Part shown: positions 45,001 through 57,000 of the stretch, in pieces | Position numbering within the stretch: position 1 is the stretch's first letter | Layout: the number at the start of each line of letters is the position of its first letter | Assembly (NCBI RefSeq): GCF_040183065.1 | Contig: NC_091124.1 | Span: 64,698,501 to 64,762,500, forward strand | DNA from: Periplaneta americana | Taxonomy: Eukaryota; Arthropoda; Insecta; Blattodea; Blattidae | Length of the DNA stretch: 64,000 bases | Reading direction: 5' to 3' | The notes under the pieces: generated by a model | The model's input: only the letters and a program-made list of their open reading frames with translations | Told to the model about the DNA's origin: nothing | Databases searched by the model: none | Translations under genes and position numbers: made by a program

Positions 45001-48000
45001 AACTCCACCATAAGGTTCTATGAGCTATGGTACACACAAGCCTCTGATTTCACGAGTTAACGAATGACCTATACTACGTGTGGAGCGACTTCGATACCCA
45101 GTTGAAAATGCAGCAGGAGACGTGTATAGTGGGTAGGTAGATCAATCTCCCCTCATTTTAAATTTTACAAAGCAATTTTATTTATTTTTAATTATTTCGG
45201 GTGTTCGATCTTCTATATATTCCAGCTCATACTATGCAGTAATTACAAAAATTGAAATAATGTTACATTCAACATACAGTACAAAGCATTAATTACTATC
45301 TGTTTGTTTAGAGTGACAAATATCAAAGAAAAATATTTTATTATATGATACAACATACTTAAAAACTAATTTTTTGAACAGAAAAATATAATTTTCCATA
45401 TGAACCACTAAAGTTTGTTGAATATATTTAATCAAGTGAATCTTCATCTCAAATACATTTACTTTATGTGGAAATGTAAACAGAACAGACTAGGTTTAGT
45501 CAAAATAACTAGTATATGGAAAAAGTGTACGGGCTGTTCCATATGAAATTGGACAAAATTTCAGAAAATTTGACCTCGCATTTAAAAAAAAGAAAGGTAC
45601 TTCTGTCATTGAAAGGCCTTCACTGGACAAGCCTAATGGTGGGTAAAATATCCCCAACTAGTATTAATTTTCATTTTATAGAGCGTCAAATTTATCGTAC
45701 TTTCGTAAAATTCTTAGTTTTGAAAGAACATTGCTCAGAGACATTTAGTGGTAGGATTTTCAACGACATCTCTTTTTAAAGCAGACCCAGAGAGTAATCT
45801 AATGACTTTGGAGGGATTTTTAAAAAATTCTTATTCACTTGACTAGGCAGATTTATTTATATTACTTTTTTTCTTGATGAAATAGCTAAAAAATAAAAAT
45901 ACGACAATATGGGTGACTTAATATAGAATAAGACACAGTTTACAGATCCAAAATTTTCTTTGGGTAATGATGAAAAATAAAATAAAGAAAAGAATTCTCA
46001 TTGTAGATTTCTTAGCCACGTGGCTCCATCCCACACCAAGCAGAGTGTGCGCGTAGCTGGCCAACACTAGCAGCTCGTAAGTTCTATCCTGCGAGTAGTT
46101 CACACATTCGAAAACAGCTCGACATGAAAGATGTATTTCTCTGAATACTAAAATAATTTTATATAGATATTACATAATTACTACACTAACCTGTTACTGT
46201 TTACTGATGGTTACAATTGGTATAATTCTTGCTTTTAAGACAATACGCAATCACTATCTTACCTTAATATATCAGTCTTTTTAATTTGCTGCAACACAAT
46301 AAAGGAAAACTCTAAAACATTGGAATTCAATAACCCTGATAATATACACACAAGATTGGCTGGTGGGTCATGTATTCATCTCATTCCTTGTGTTGTGATA
46401 ACACGCCAGCTGTTACAAGACCACTCAAGGCCAGCTGATAAGAATATTCTGGCTTCTCTCACATCTCCGCGTGATTCTACAGGGAGCATGTATTTTTATA
46501 CCGAGATTTGAAATATTTATTTTAAGGCTTTTCATTTAAAATAGCTTTTTAAAAAAATTGAATGGTTTTTGTCTCAACAATAACTAATATTATAGTATTT
46601 TGTATCCATACTTCTTTGGTGGTAACATGTTATAAATCACAAAAAACAATATATCCATAATTTCCAGAAACAATAAGATAATATGTGTTATACCCCATTA
46701 GTACACTTAAATATGCACTACAAAATTAGCTATAGCTTAAGTTTTTATTTCAAAGCCAGACGTAATAGTACGCGTTGAAAGTAAGAATAAAATACAAAAT
46801 ATGCTAAATTTTAAGGAATTTTACTGAAAAACTACTGAGCTAAATAAAGTCAAAATTTGTACATTTATCAGTTCCCACATACTAAAACTCTGTACGAATT
46901 TTCAGACAGTTCTGACATGTCATGGCATTTTGTTGTCCGATTTCATATGGAATAGCCCGTACAGTAGGTATGTCTTCAAATGTTACAGCATCCATTCACC
47001 CATGGGAGTACAGTTAGAGTGAATGCCCTTATTGCAACAAGACTTTTCACTATGGTTAACCCTATGAGCCATTTTATTTCCATGTGTTGTATATGTGTTG
47101 GGACTTGTATGTAATATATGCCGGAAGAAGTGTATCATCAACTGAACCACAGACCATTATTATATTAGAACTTTTAGAATGGTTTGAAATTTTCTCTGGA
47201 TATAAATACTTTTGAACTTTCTAGATCGTCTGAAACATTTGTAACCGAAGACTTATTCTGCTGGGACATCTCTGAGTGTCATTTCCAAATTATGAAAATA
47301 TTCTTGTAAAGTTTCCTTAGAATAAGTTTAAGGAAACGTCCAATTGGCACATTTTGCGTCAGCATTTAATGTTGTTTTTTTTTCAGCAAGAGAACACACA
47401 TTGACCTCCAGTTTTCCTACCATGTTTTCCCTGAAACGTTTTGCTGTATTTATGTACCCTATGACATTTTATAATATCGCAGTGCTGCCTTCATGGACAT
47501 TGTGCCATCTTCTATCTTCACAATGACTTCATTCAATTGACGATCGGTGTAATTTTTGTATTGTCACCCTCCAACTTTACTGATGTAGCCACGTACTATC
47601 TGGAGAAAAAAAATTGAAATAAAGTAATAGAGAAGGGTGACTTTGGTCTCTATCAATGTTGTTCCACTTTGGCGATCAATCTGACCCCATGACACACTAG
47701 AAATCATTCTGACTAAATTTCATCTCTTGGCCAATAACTGTATGAGATACGAAATTTCATTCATTATAAAAGATGATACATTTTATTTAGTACTTGGATT
47801 TAGATGTTCAAAGCTTTTAGTAGTTATTTTTCATCCACAAATCCGGCATTAATTTCAGACGAGAATTTGGTACTGAATAAATGTCTCAGGCAGCCATAAA
47901 TCAATTTCGCCCCACTTTACAGCACATGAAATAATTAGTACAAACTCCAAAAACTGAATACCACTTTAAAATGTATGCTGTTTATTTATTATTACTGTTT

Positions 48001-51000
48001 TATATTTTATTAATATTATTAATAATGTTTTAATTTCAAGTAACACTTCCTTGTTCATAACTTTCCTTTCATGAACATTGGCATCTTTTTCAAGGGCAAA
48101 TGATGCTGTCAGTATAACAGAAAGTAACTGCCAATTGTGGTGTATGTCAGTACCAACATTCCAAACAAAGTTGGCAAAAGAAAATCAACCTGACAACTAG
48201 AAAGTCACTGTAATTCACTAGCATATGTAGTAATAGAGAAAAAATGATTAGGTTTCACCCTTGAAGTTAACTTTTAAGTCCTATTATCTCAAAATTACGT
48301 CTCATGGACTTGATCCACTCTAGCTCTGAACACCTCAATTGAGTACACACATAACCGTGGAGATGAACCAGGCTTTGTCTGAGAAGAATATTAAATGTGG
48401 GTCTGGTTGTCCATTGCACACATTTTCCGGAATCCACCACAAAATGTGCGCCTATGTACGAAGACCATGTGCCACGTTATTTTATACAGCTTGAAGTGCA
48501 ATAATTTAGTACCCTTTGCACAGGCTCATACGAAATTTCCACTTGTTGTGCAAGATAATGAGATTTTCTAAATGATTACGAATGTCATATAATCTTTCTT
48601 AGTTGAGAACCTTACGCTGCTTTTTGGTTTCTTAGGCTGGATACTTCCAATTTCCTGAAATTTATTATAAAGGTTATGGACTGTTTTGCTATCTGGAGCA
48701 TCTACACTCAGTAATCTTTCTTGAAACCATCTTCTAACTTCACGAGCTGACCAAGTTAACACACATGAATCGTAAATAAAGACACACTGTGCTGTTATAA
48801 ACTCGCAAAGCATAATACACTTTATGTATACTATCGAATTAAGAAACAAACAATACAACACACATCCGGGAACACACAACCTGTGCTACGACTGTGACAG
48901 TCAACAAGCAGGCTTGTTACTCCCTTCAGTGCATGGCAGTCGAGTGGGGGCTCACTCATAGGAAAAACTCCACACCACGGGGGAAAGCATAACTGATCGC
49001 ACTGTAATAAAAGGGATGAACAAGAGAGATCATCTTCAATATATACAATTTTATGAAGAAATAAGCAGAGTAGTCAAAAATAAGGTATAGAGAGTAGCAG
49101 AGGCAAACAAGGCGTTTCTAACAACAATGAAGAGAACTTTGCTTGAACAGAAATAACATGAAGAGGAAGGAATATCGATGAGTGCACCAGGGAAGGAACT
49201 TCATGATGTGTTGGTGGCAAAAGATCTCTACTAATATTGATGACTTTGATAAATGAGTGACACTTCGAACTGTTCACAAATTTATTTTTGTACAAAGTTT
49301 CTCTTACAATTTCGAAATTATTACTCATTTTACGCGAAATCACCCATCATTCAGTGAGGTGCTCCAGTTTAAGGAGTATTTTAAGTTAATTTGGGTTCAA
49401 GTGTAAGAAACAGGCAAAATAGAAATGTACTGTTCGAGAAGCAAAGAATACTATCTGTATCAGTCGTAAAGTTTAGAGAAGAAGGCTGACCCATCATCTA
49501 CTACATATGCATAGAAGCCACATTGATAGATCATAATACTGTGACAGCGACGTGAGATTCGAACTCACGACCAGCGTCCCGCGAGAGAGCATATCGCGCG
49601 GGCTTCACGGGGAAAGGGGAAAGGAGCCTACACGCGAGGGAAGGCTGCGCGCGCAGCTGCTACTTAACGCAGTGAATGTGGAACGACCTTCCCGACTATT
49701 CCAAAAGTCTGTCGATGTAGAGATATCGAGATAATTCTCTACACACCTGTAGAAAATTCTCGCAACTATGATTTTGCTATAAAAGAAGAAGCGCCAGCGA
49801 ACTAGGCAGAGTTTTTCAGTTATTCAGTCAGTGAGTAAGCCAGAGCAAGCAAGCCAGCCGGAGTTCGACTCGAGTGTGCGTCCGCATCTGCGTCAGCATC
49901 CGAAGGCCTGAGTTCGAGTGCAGTGGACCGCAGTTGGAGGGACCTGAGTTCGAGTGCAGTGGCCGCAGTTGGAGGGACCCGAGTTCGAGTACAGTGAACT
50001 GTCTCTGAAGGTCTGTGGTTCGAGATACTGTGAACTCGAGTGACTGAGATAGAAGAACTGTGAACTGAGAACTGGTAGTTCTGATTTGTAAATAGTGCTT
50101 TGTAAATATTAGTTAAGATTAACAGTTCATTGTTGTGCGTAATAGTCCAAGTAAATTGTCATTGTCGTCGGTGGAGTGCTATAACGAATACTGTGTTGAG
50201 TGAAGATCCAATTGTTGACGAGAGCGTTTAAGGTGAATTGTAGAAAGGAATTATTGTTGTGACGAATAAATTACATTGTTGTAACTAATAAAATTCACAC
50301 TGGTGTCAGAATCGGGACATTATCGACAATGGAGAACCTACAGCAGATCCTGCAAGCCATCGCAGAAATGAAAGCAGAAATGAACATGCACATTAGTGAA
50401 GTAAAAGATAACATGAACAAGCACATCAGTGAGGTTAAGAACGACATAAGTGATGTGAAAGGCGACATAAGCGGAGTGAAAGGCGACATCAGCGGAGTAA
50501 AAGATGACGTCACTACGCAAATTGAAAGCGTTTCAGCCCACGTAGATGGAATTGTCGCCATCGTGAAAGACGAACTCAGAGCCGATCTTGACAACCTAAA
50601 CAAGAATTTTACAACTATAAACGAGACAGTAACCGAATTGAGACAGGAGGTAGACCATTTCGACGGCAAAATCCGCGATCTCGAGCGTCGTCAAGAGCAG
50701 ACGAGCGAGTTGCTGGACAAGATGAGTGAGGTGATTGACAGACATGCTGAAGAAAACAAGCACATACTCACGTTGATGGACCGACATGCTGAAGAAAACA
50801 AGCACATTCTCGCGTTGGTGGATCGCCAGGCTAGAGAACAAAAACAGATAGTTGCCGAGGAGGTTCGACGTGCCATGCAAGAAGCGGCCACAGAGTTGAG
50901 GACTCCATATAGTGGCCCTGCGGAATCATCGCCTTCAGCCAGACATCACAACGTCAAGACGCCGAAGTTCGACGGTACGACGTCTTGGGCGATATTCCGT

Positions 51001-54000
51001 CGCCAGTTCGAGGCCACCGCAGCACATAATGGGTGGACCCCAGCGGAGAAGACTACTCAGCTGCTGACCGCGCTTCAGGGACAGGCGTCGGAGATTCTTC
51101 ACAGCGTTCCAGAAGATGGAACAGCCGCTGAGATAATGGCGGCCTTGGAGGGACGTTATGGTGACCATCAACTTGCTGCAGCATTCAGGACCCAACTGAA
51201 AACGAGGGTCCAACAGTCAGGCGAGTCCCTGCAAGAATTCGCGATGGCGGTGGAACAACTTGCCCATAAGGCCCTCAGGGGCCTACCTAATGACTTCATC
51301 GCTGGAGAGGCGGCCTACACCTTCGGCAGCGGAGTTCGAGACCCCGAAATCAGACAACAGCTACTCCTGGCAGAGCATCGTACCATCAACGCAGCTCTGG
51401 CGGCGGCCCTCAGGATGGAGGCAGCAAAGTTGACGGCGAATGTCTCGACGTCGCACCGGATTAGGAGCGTCGCGGCGGCCGACGTCGAGGAGCGTCAACC
51501 GAAATCACCCGAGCGACGAAGACGAGGAGTGCCTACCTGCTGGTCCTGCGGCGAGCCTGGACACCTGAGGAGGGACTGTGACCGATCTGGTCACAAACAG
51601 GAAAACTAAAAGGGGCCGATGCGATGAGGGGCACGTCGGCGCCGTCATCACCATCCCCTCGGCTGATCTTGAAGACGGTTAACAGAAGATGCGACGATGG
51701 GCTGATTGCTGACGGATGGATAAGAGGCCGCCCATGCAGAGTACTGGTAGACACCGGGGCGTCGCTCACTATCGCCAGACCGGAAGTCGTGCGTGGCCTA
51801 CCTGGGAGGACGCCGCTGCGCCGGTATGAGCTACGTACTGCCTCAGGCGAGAACCTGCCCATCCAAAAGGAGGTTTTCCTGGATCTGACATTGGGAAAGA
51901 GGAGACTGGAGATGTGGGTGTTCGTCGCCAACATCACTGAAGACGTCATCCTGGGACTCGACGCCATGCGGATCTTCGATGCAACGGTGGATGTCAGGCG
52001 CCGTATCCTGCGTTTTGGTCAGGATGAAGTGTTCCTGAGGGACGTCGAAGACCAACCCATGGCCAGCAGACTCACCCTGGAGAATCATGTGACAATCCCG
52101 GCAGGCTGCGAGATGGTGGTGACGGCAAGACTGGACGGACAACCTAAGAGAAACCTGCTCCTCGATTCGCAAACAACTCCGATAGATGGGGTTTATGTGG
52201 CCAGATCCCTACTCCCGAATCAGAAGGTGGTACCAGTGAGGGTCCTGAATGTCACCAATCGGGACAAGGAGGTGCCTAGCGGAACTGTACTAGGTAACGT
52301 CGAGCCGGTGGTGTCTGTGACGTCTCTGGCAGATAACGAGGAGTGTCACCGACCACGTCCAGATCTAGACCCATCACTGAAAGAGCTGGCTCGAGAATTG
52401 CCGGCGAATTTAAGCAAAAGAGAAAGAAGACAAGTCCACGATCTACTGACAGAATTTCAAGACGTGTTCAGTCTGTCTGAAAACGACTACGGGAGAACGG
52501 AGAAAGTTCAGCACCGCATCGACACCGGAAATGCTCGCCCAATCAGACAGCCTCCTCGACGCGTCCCTCTAGCGAAACAGAGGGAGATTGACAGCCAACT
52601 GGAAGGCATGAAAGCAAGAGGGGTCATCGAGGAATCCGACAGCCCTTGGTCATCACCTGTGGTGCTGGTGAAGAAGAAGAATGGGGACCTGCGTTTCTGC
52701 GTGGACTACAGAAGACTGAATGACGTCACCAGGAAAGACTGCTTTCCCCTTCCACGAATTGACGACACCTTGGACACCCTGGCCGGAGCAGAGTGGTTCT
52801 CGACGTTGGATCTCAAGTCAGGATACTGGCAGGTGGCGCTACATCCTGAGGACAAGGAGAAAACGGCATTCTCTACAGGCCAGGGACTATGGCAGTTCAC
52901 CGTTATGCCGTTCGGCCTCTGCAACGCCCCGGCTACATTCCAGAGACTAATGGAGTCCGTAATGAGAGGCCTGACATACGACACCTGTTTGCTGTACCTT
53001 GATGACGTCATTGTGGTGGGCAAGACTTTCGGCGAACAGCTGTTGAACCTGAGGAAAGTGTTCGAGAGACTGCGACAAGCCAGACTGAAGTTGAACCCGA
53101 AGAAATGTCATCTATTCCAGAAGAAGGTCAACTACTTGGGACACGTAGTAGGGACCAACGGAGTGGCCACGGACCCGGAGAAGCTACAAGCCGTCAGAGG
53201 ATGGCCGAGACCGAGGGACAAGCAGGAGCTGCGCCGCTTTCTCGGCCTCTGCACTTATTACAGAAGGTTCGTAGCTGGGTACGCCAACATCGCTAAGCCT
53301 CTAACCCAGCTGACCGAGGAGAAACGACAATTCCAGTGGACAGACGAGGCGGAGTCATCTTTCCAGTTGCTGAAAGAGGCGCTCTGCACTGCTCCTGTAC
53401 TGGGATATCCCATCCCTGGAAGGAAGTTCACGCTCGACACGGACGCTAGCAACGTAGGCATCGGCGGAGTACTCTCTCAGGAACAGGACGGGCAAGAGAG
53501 GGTGATTGCCTACTTCAGCCGAACATTGTCCAAGGCTGAGAGAAACTACTGCGTGACCCGTAGAGAACTTCTTGCCATTGTGGAAGCCCTGAAGCATTTC
53601 CACAAATATTTGTATGGCCAGGAGTTCCATCTGAGGACAGACCATTCTGCACTCACCTGGCTATTGGGCTTCAAGAATCTGGAGGGGCAGACTGCCCGTT
53701 GGGTTCAACGACTGCAGGAGTACAACTTCACCTCTGAACACCGACAAGGGAAGAAACATTCCAACGCTGATGCCCTATCACGACGTCCGTGCCCGGATGG
53801 CTGCAAACACTGCCTGAAAGTAGAAGAGCGGGATGGCGCCCACGCAATCCGAGCAATTGCCGCCCAGCCGAGCCCAGGATGGGATAACGCCGCCATAAGG
53901 AGGGAGCAGCTGGAGGACCCAAACATTGGACAGCTACTGCGTGATGTGGAGTCTGGCCAGAGACCAGTATGGGCCGATATCGCCAACCGTAGCACCACTT

Positions 54001-57000
54001 ACAAGAGCTACTGGGCCCAGTGGGAATCCTTCACTGTCAAGGACGGTATCCTGAAGAGGATTTGGGAGTCGGCCGATGGAAGGACCCGCATAGAACAACT
54101 TGTCCTGCCCAGGAGCAAGGTGAAGGAAGTGCTGGAGGAGACTCATGCTGGAGTGACTGGAGGCCACCTGGGAGCCAACAGGACGCTGGACAAGTTAAGG
54201 CAGAGGTTCTATTGGTTGGATCAGAGAACCGACACGGAACAATGGTGCCGAAGATGCGACACCTGTGCAGCCAGTCGCGGACCAAGGACCCGCAGCAGGG
54301 GAGCCATGCAGCAGTACAACGTGGGAGCTCCTTTTGAGAGGATCGCCATTGATGTTGCTGGACCGTTCCCGGTCACGGATCGCGGGAACCGCTACCTGCT
54401 AGTCGCCATGGATTACTTCACAAAATGGCCAGAGGTGTACGCGATTCCCAACCAAGAGGCTTCGACGGTGGCCGACGCGCTGCTTGACAACTTCATCTGC
54501 CGATTCGGGGTGCCCCGGGAATTGCATAGCGATCAGGGGCGCAACTTCGAATCCAACCTGATGGGAGAATTGTTCGAGCGTCTGGTGGTGCATAAAACCA
54601 GGACCACTCCCCTCCACCCACAGTCCGACGGCATGGTGGAACGATACATCAAAACCGTGGAGGAGCACCTGCGGAAGGTGGTGTCCAACCATCAGCGAGA
54701 CTGGGATGCCAGAGTTCCACTGTTCCTCTTGGCCTACAGAGCTTCGGTCCACGATACAACAGGGATGACACCGGCAAACATGGTCTTCGGGAGAGAGCTG
54801 CGCCTGCCCTGTGATCTGCTGTTTGGCACGCCACCCAGCGCCGACCAGCCAGCGACTGACTATGTGGCAGAACTCACCGAGAAGTTGAATGGAGTTCACC
54901 AACTGGCCAGAGAGCACCTCAAGATGGCCAGCGACAGGATGAAGGTGCGCTACGACAGATTAGCCAACTCTGCAGGATTCCAGGAGGGCGACCTGGTGTG
55001 GCTGTATCGACCTACCAGGACCAAAGGGAAATCACCAAAGCTGCAGCGTGCCTGGGATGGACCATACCGCGTGGTGACCCGGATCAACGACGTGGTGTAC
55101 CGCATCCAGCGACAACCTCGAGGGAAGATGATGGTGGTGCATCTGGACCGATTAGCAGCCTACCAAGTGACTGCCCGGGACGAGCAGCCCTAAGGAGGGA
55201 GCAATGTGACAGCGACGTGAGATTCGAACTCACGACCAGCGTCCCGCGAGAGAGCATATCGCGCGGGCTTCACGGGGAAAGGGGAAAGGAGCCTACACGC
55301 GAGGGAAGGCTGCGCGCGCAGCTGCTACTTAACGCAGTGAATGTGGAACGACCTTCCCGACTATTCCAAAAGTCTGTCGATGTAGAGATATCGAGATAAT
55401 TCTCTACACACCTGTAGAAAATTCTCGCAACTATGATTTTGCTATAAAAGAAGAAGCGCCAGCGAACTAGGCAGAGTTTTTCAGTTATTCAGTCAGTGAG
55501 TAAGCCAGAGCAAGCAAGCCAGCCGGAGTTCGACTCGAGTGTGCGTCCGCATCTGCGTCAGCATCCGAAGGCCTGAGTTCGAGTGCAGTGGACCGCAGTT
55601 GGAGGGACCTGAGTTCGAGTGCAGTGGCCGCAGTTGGAGGGACCCGAGTTCGAGTACAGTGAACTGTCTCTGAAGGTCTGTGGTTCGAGATACTGTGAAC
55701 TCGAGTGACTGAGATAGAAGAACTGTGAACTGAGAACTGGTAGTTCTGATTTGTAAATAGTGCTTTGTAAATATTAGTTAAGATTAACAGTTCATTGTTG
55801 TGCGTAATAGTCCAAGTAAATTGTCATTGTCGTCGGTGGAGTGCTATAACGAATACTGTGTTGAGTGAAGATCCAATTGTTGACGAGAGCGTTTAAGGTG
55901 AATTGTAGAAAGGAATTATTGTTGTGACGAATAAATTACATTGTTGTAACTAATAAAATTCACAATACTAACAAAATACAATGGAAGCAGTAGGCCTAGT
56001 ACCAAACCTTTCTAACAATAACAGTAAACTCACAGTTCGTAACATTTTATTAGATTTGGTTTTCATGACTTATTGGCATTACAGTATAGGCCTATGTCTA
56101 TTTACGCGAGTTCTGAGTATATTTCTAGTGTTACAGTGATTGGCAGGCGGGTAATGGTTAGGAGCTGCAGCTGGTTGGGAGATAACATACAAGTTGGTTA
56201 GTGACTCGCTTCTTAGCTTAGCATTTAATATTTCAGGAGCCAAACAGATCTGCAATATTTATAACAGCATCTCGAGATTCTAAGCAACACGCAGAAACAC
56301 TGTGTGGTGTCGGCTTATTGTTTCAAAGCATAGAAGAAATGAAGAGTTAATATGAAGAGCTCGAATGAATTACCACAAGTAACGCATGCTGGTAGCCCAG
56401 GAACTCAAGTAAAAATTAAACACTTTGTTTATTTAATGTATTACAGAAAATTGTAATTTATTACATTTTTTTTTTTTTTGCATTTGTGACAAATTACGCA
56501 TTTTTATGCATAGTGTAGAAATTAATTTTTTACATGTAACTTACTAACCCTGTGTAAATATATACAGCATAACACATTACCCTCTAGAAAGTTAAAAAAA
56601 AAATAAATAAAAAATTGATATGTGTTTCGGTGGCTTAGACATTCATTTCCAAAATCTTCCTTATTTTCAATTTGAAACCCTGATAATTCTGCAATCTCCA
56701 AAATTTCTCTTAATTTCAGTTTTGAAAACTTGGCAACCCTAACTAAAAGGTAAATTAAAACTTGAAACTGATATGGAGATGAAAAATAAGTAGCAGTTAC
56801 AATGCTAAGTGCAAGTGATTAGAATGAAATAGAGGGGCTCAAGAATGATGAACAAATTTTCCATTGTTCTTTTTCACCATTCTTGCCCCTCAGAAATTGG
56901 ATCCTGGGTTATTACTAGGGGGCGGATGTTGATGACCTAAAAGTCTACTTAAAATGATCAATAAAATGCCCTTAAAATAATGAAAAAATGACTTAAAATT

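Larger units (their letters stand above)
49540..55964 (+). mobile_element. Gypsy (Ty3-type) LTR retrotransposon, looks whole
   Basis: Two 760-bp LTRs (49540-50299, 55205-55964), TG...CA, look the same by eye. ATAC flanks each side (49536-49539, 55965-55968), a 4-bp target duplication as many gypsy elements make; a 5-bp reading (AATAC) is possible if the LTR ends one base earlier. Gag, then a Pol in PR-RT-RNase H-integrase order, fill the inside; there is no room for an envelope gene. Matching LTRs and long open frames imply a recent insertion. It lies in intron 4 of NCAPG in the sense direction and is much more GC-rich than its surroundings. Confidence 0.96.

Noticed and set aside
50295-50891. 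Long minus-strand frames opposite gag
   Set aside because: Shadows of the gag coding frame; no independent motif.
54399-54917. Minus-strand 172-codon frame opposite pol
   Set aside because: Shadow of the integrase coding frame.
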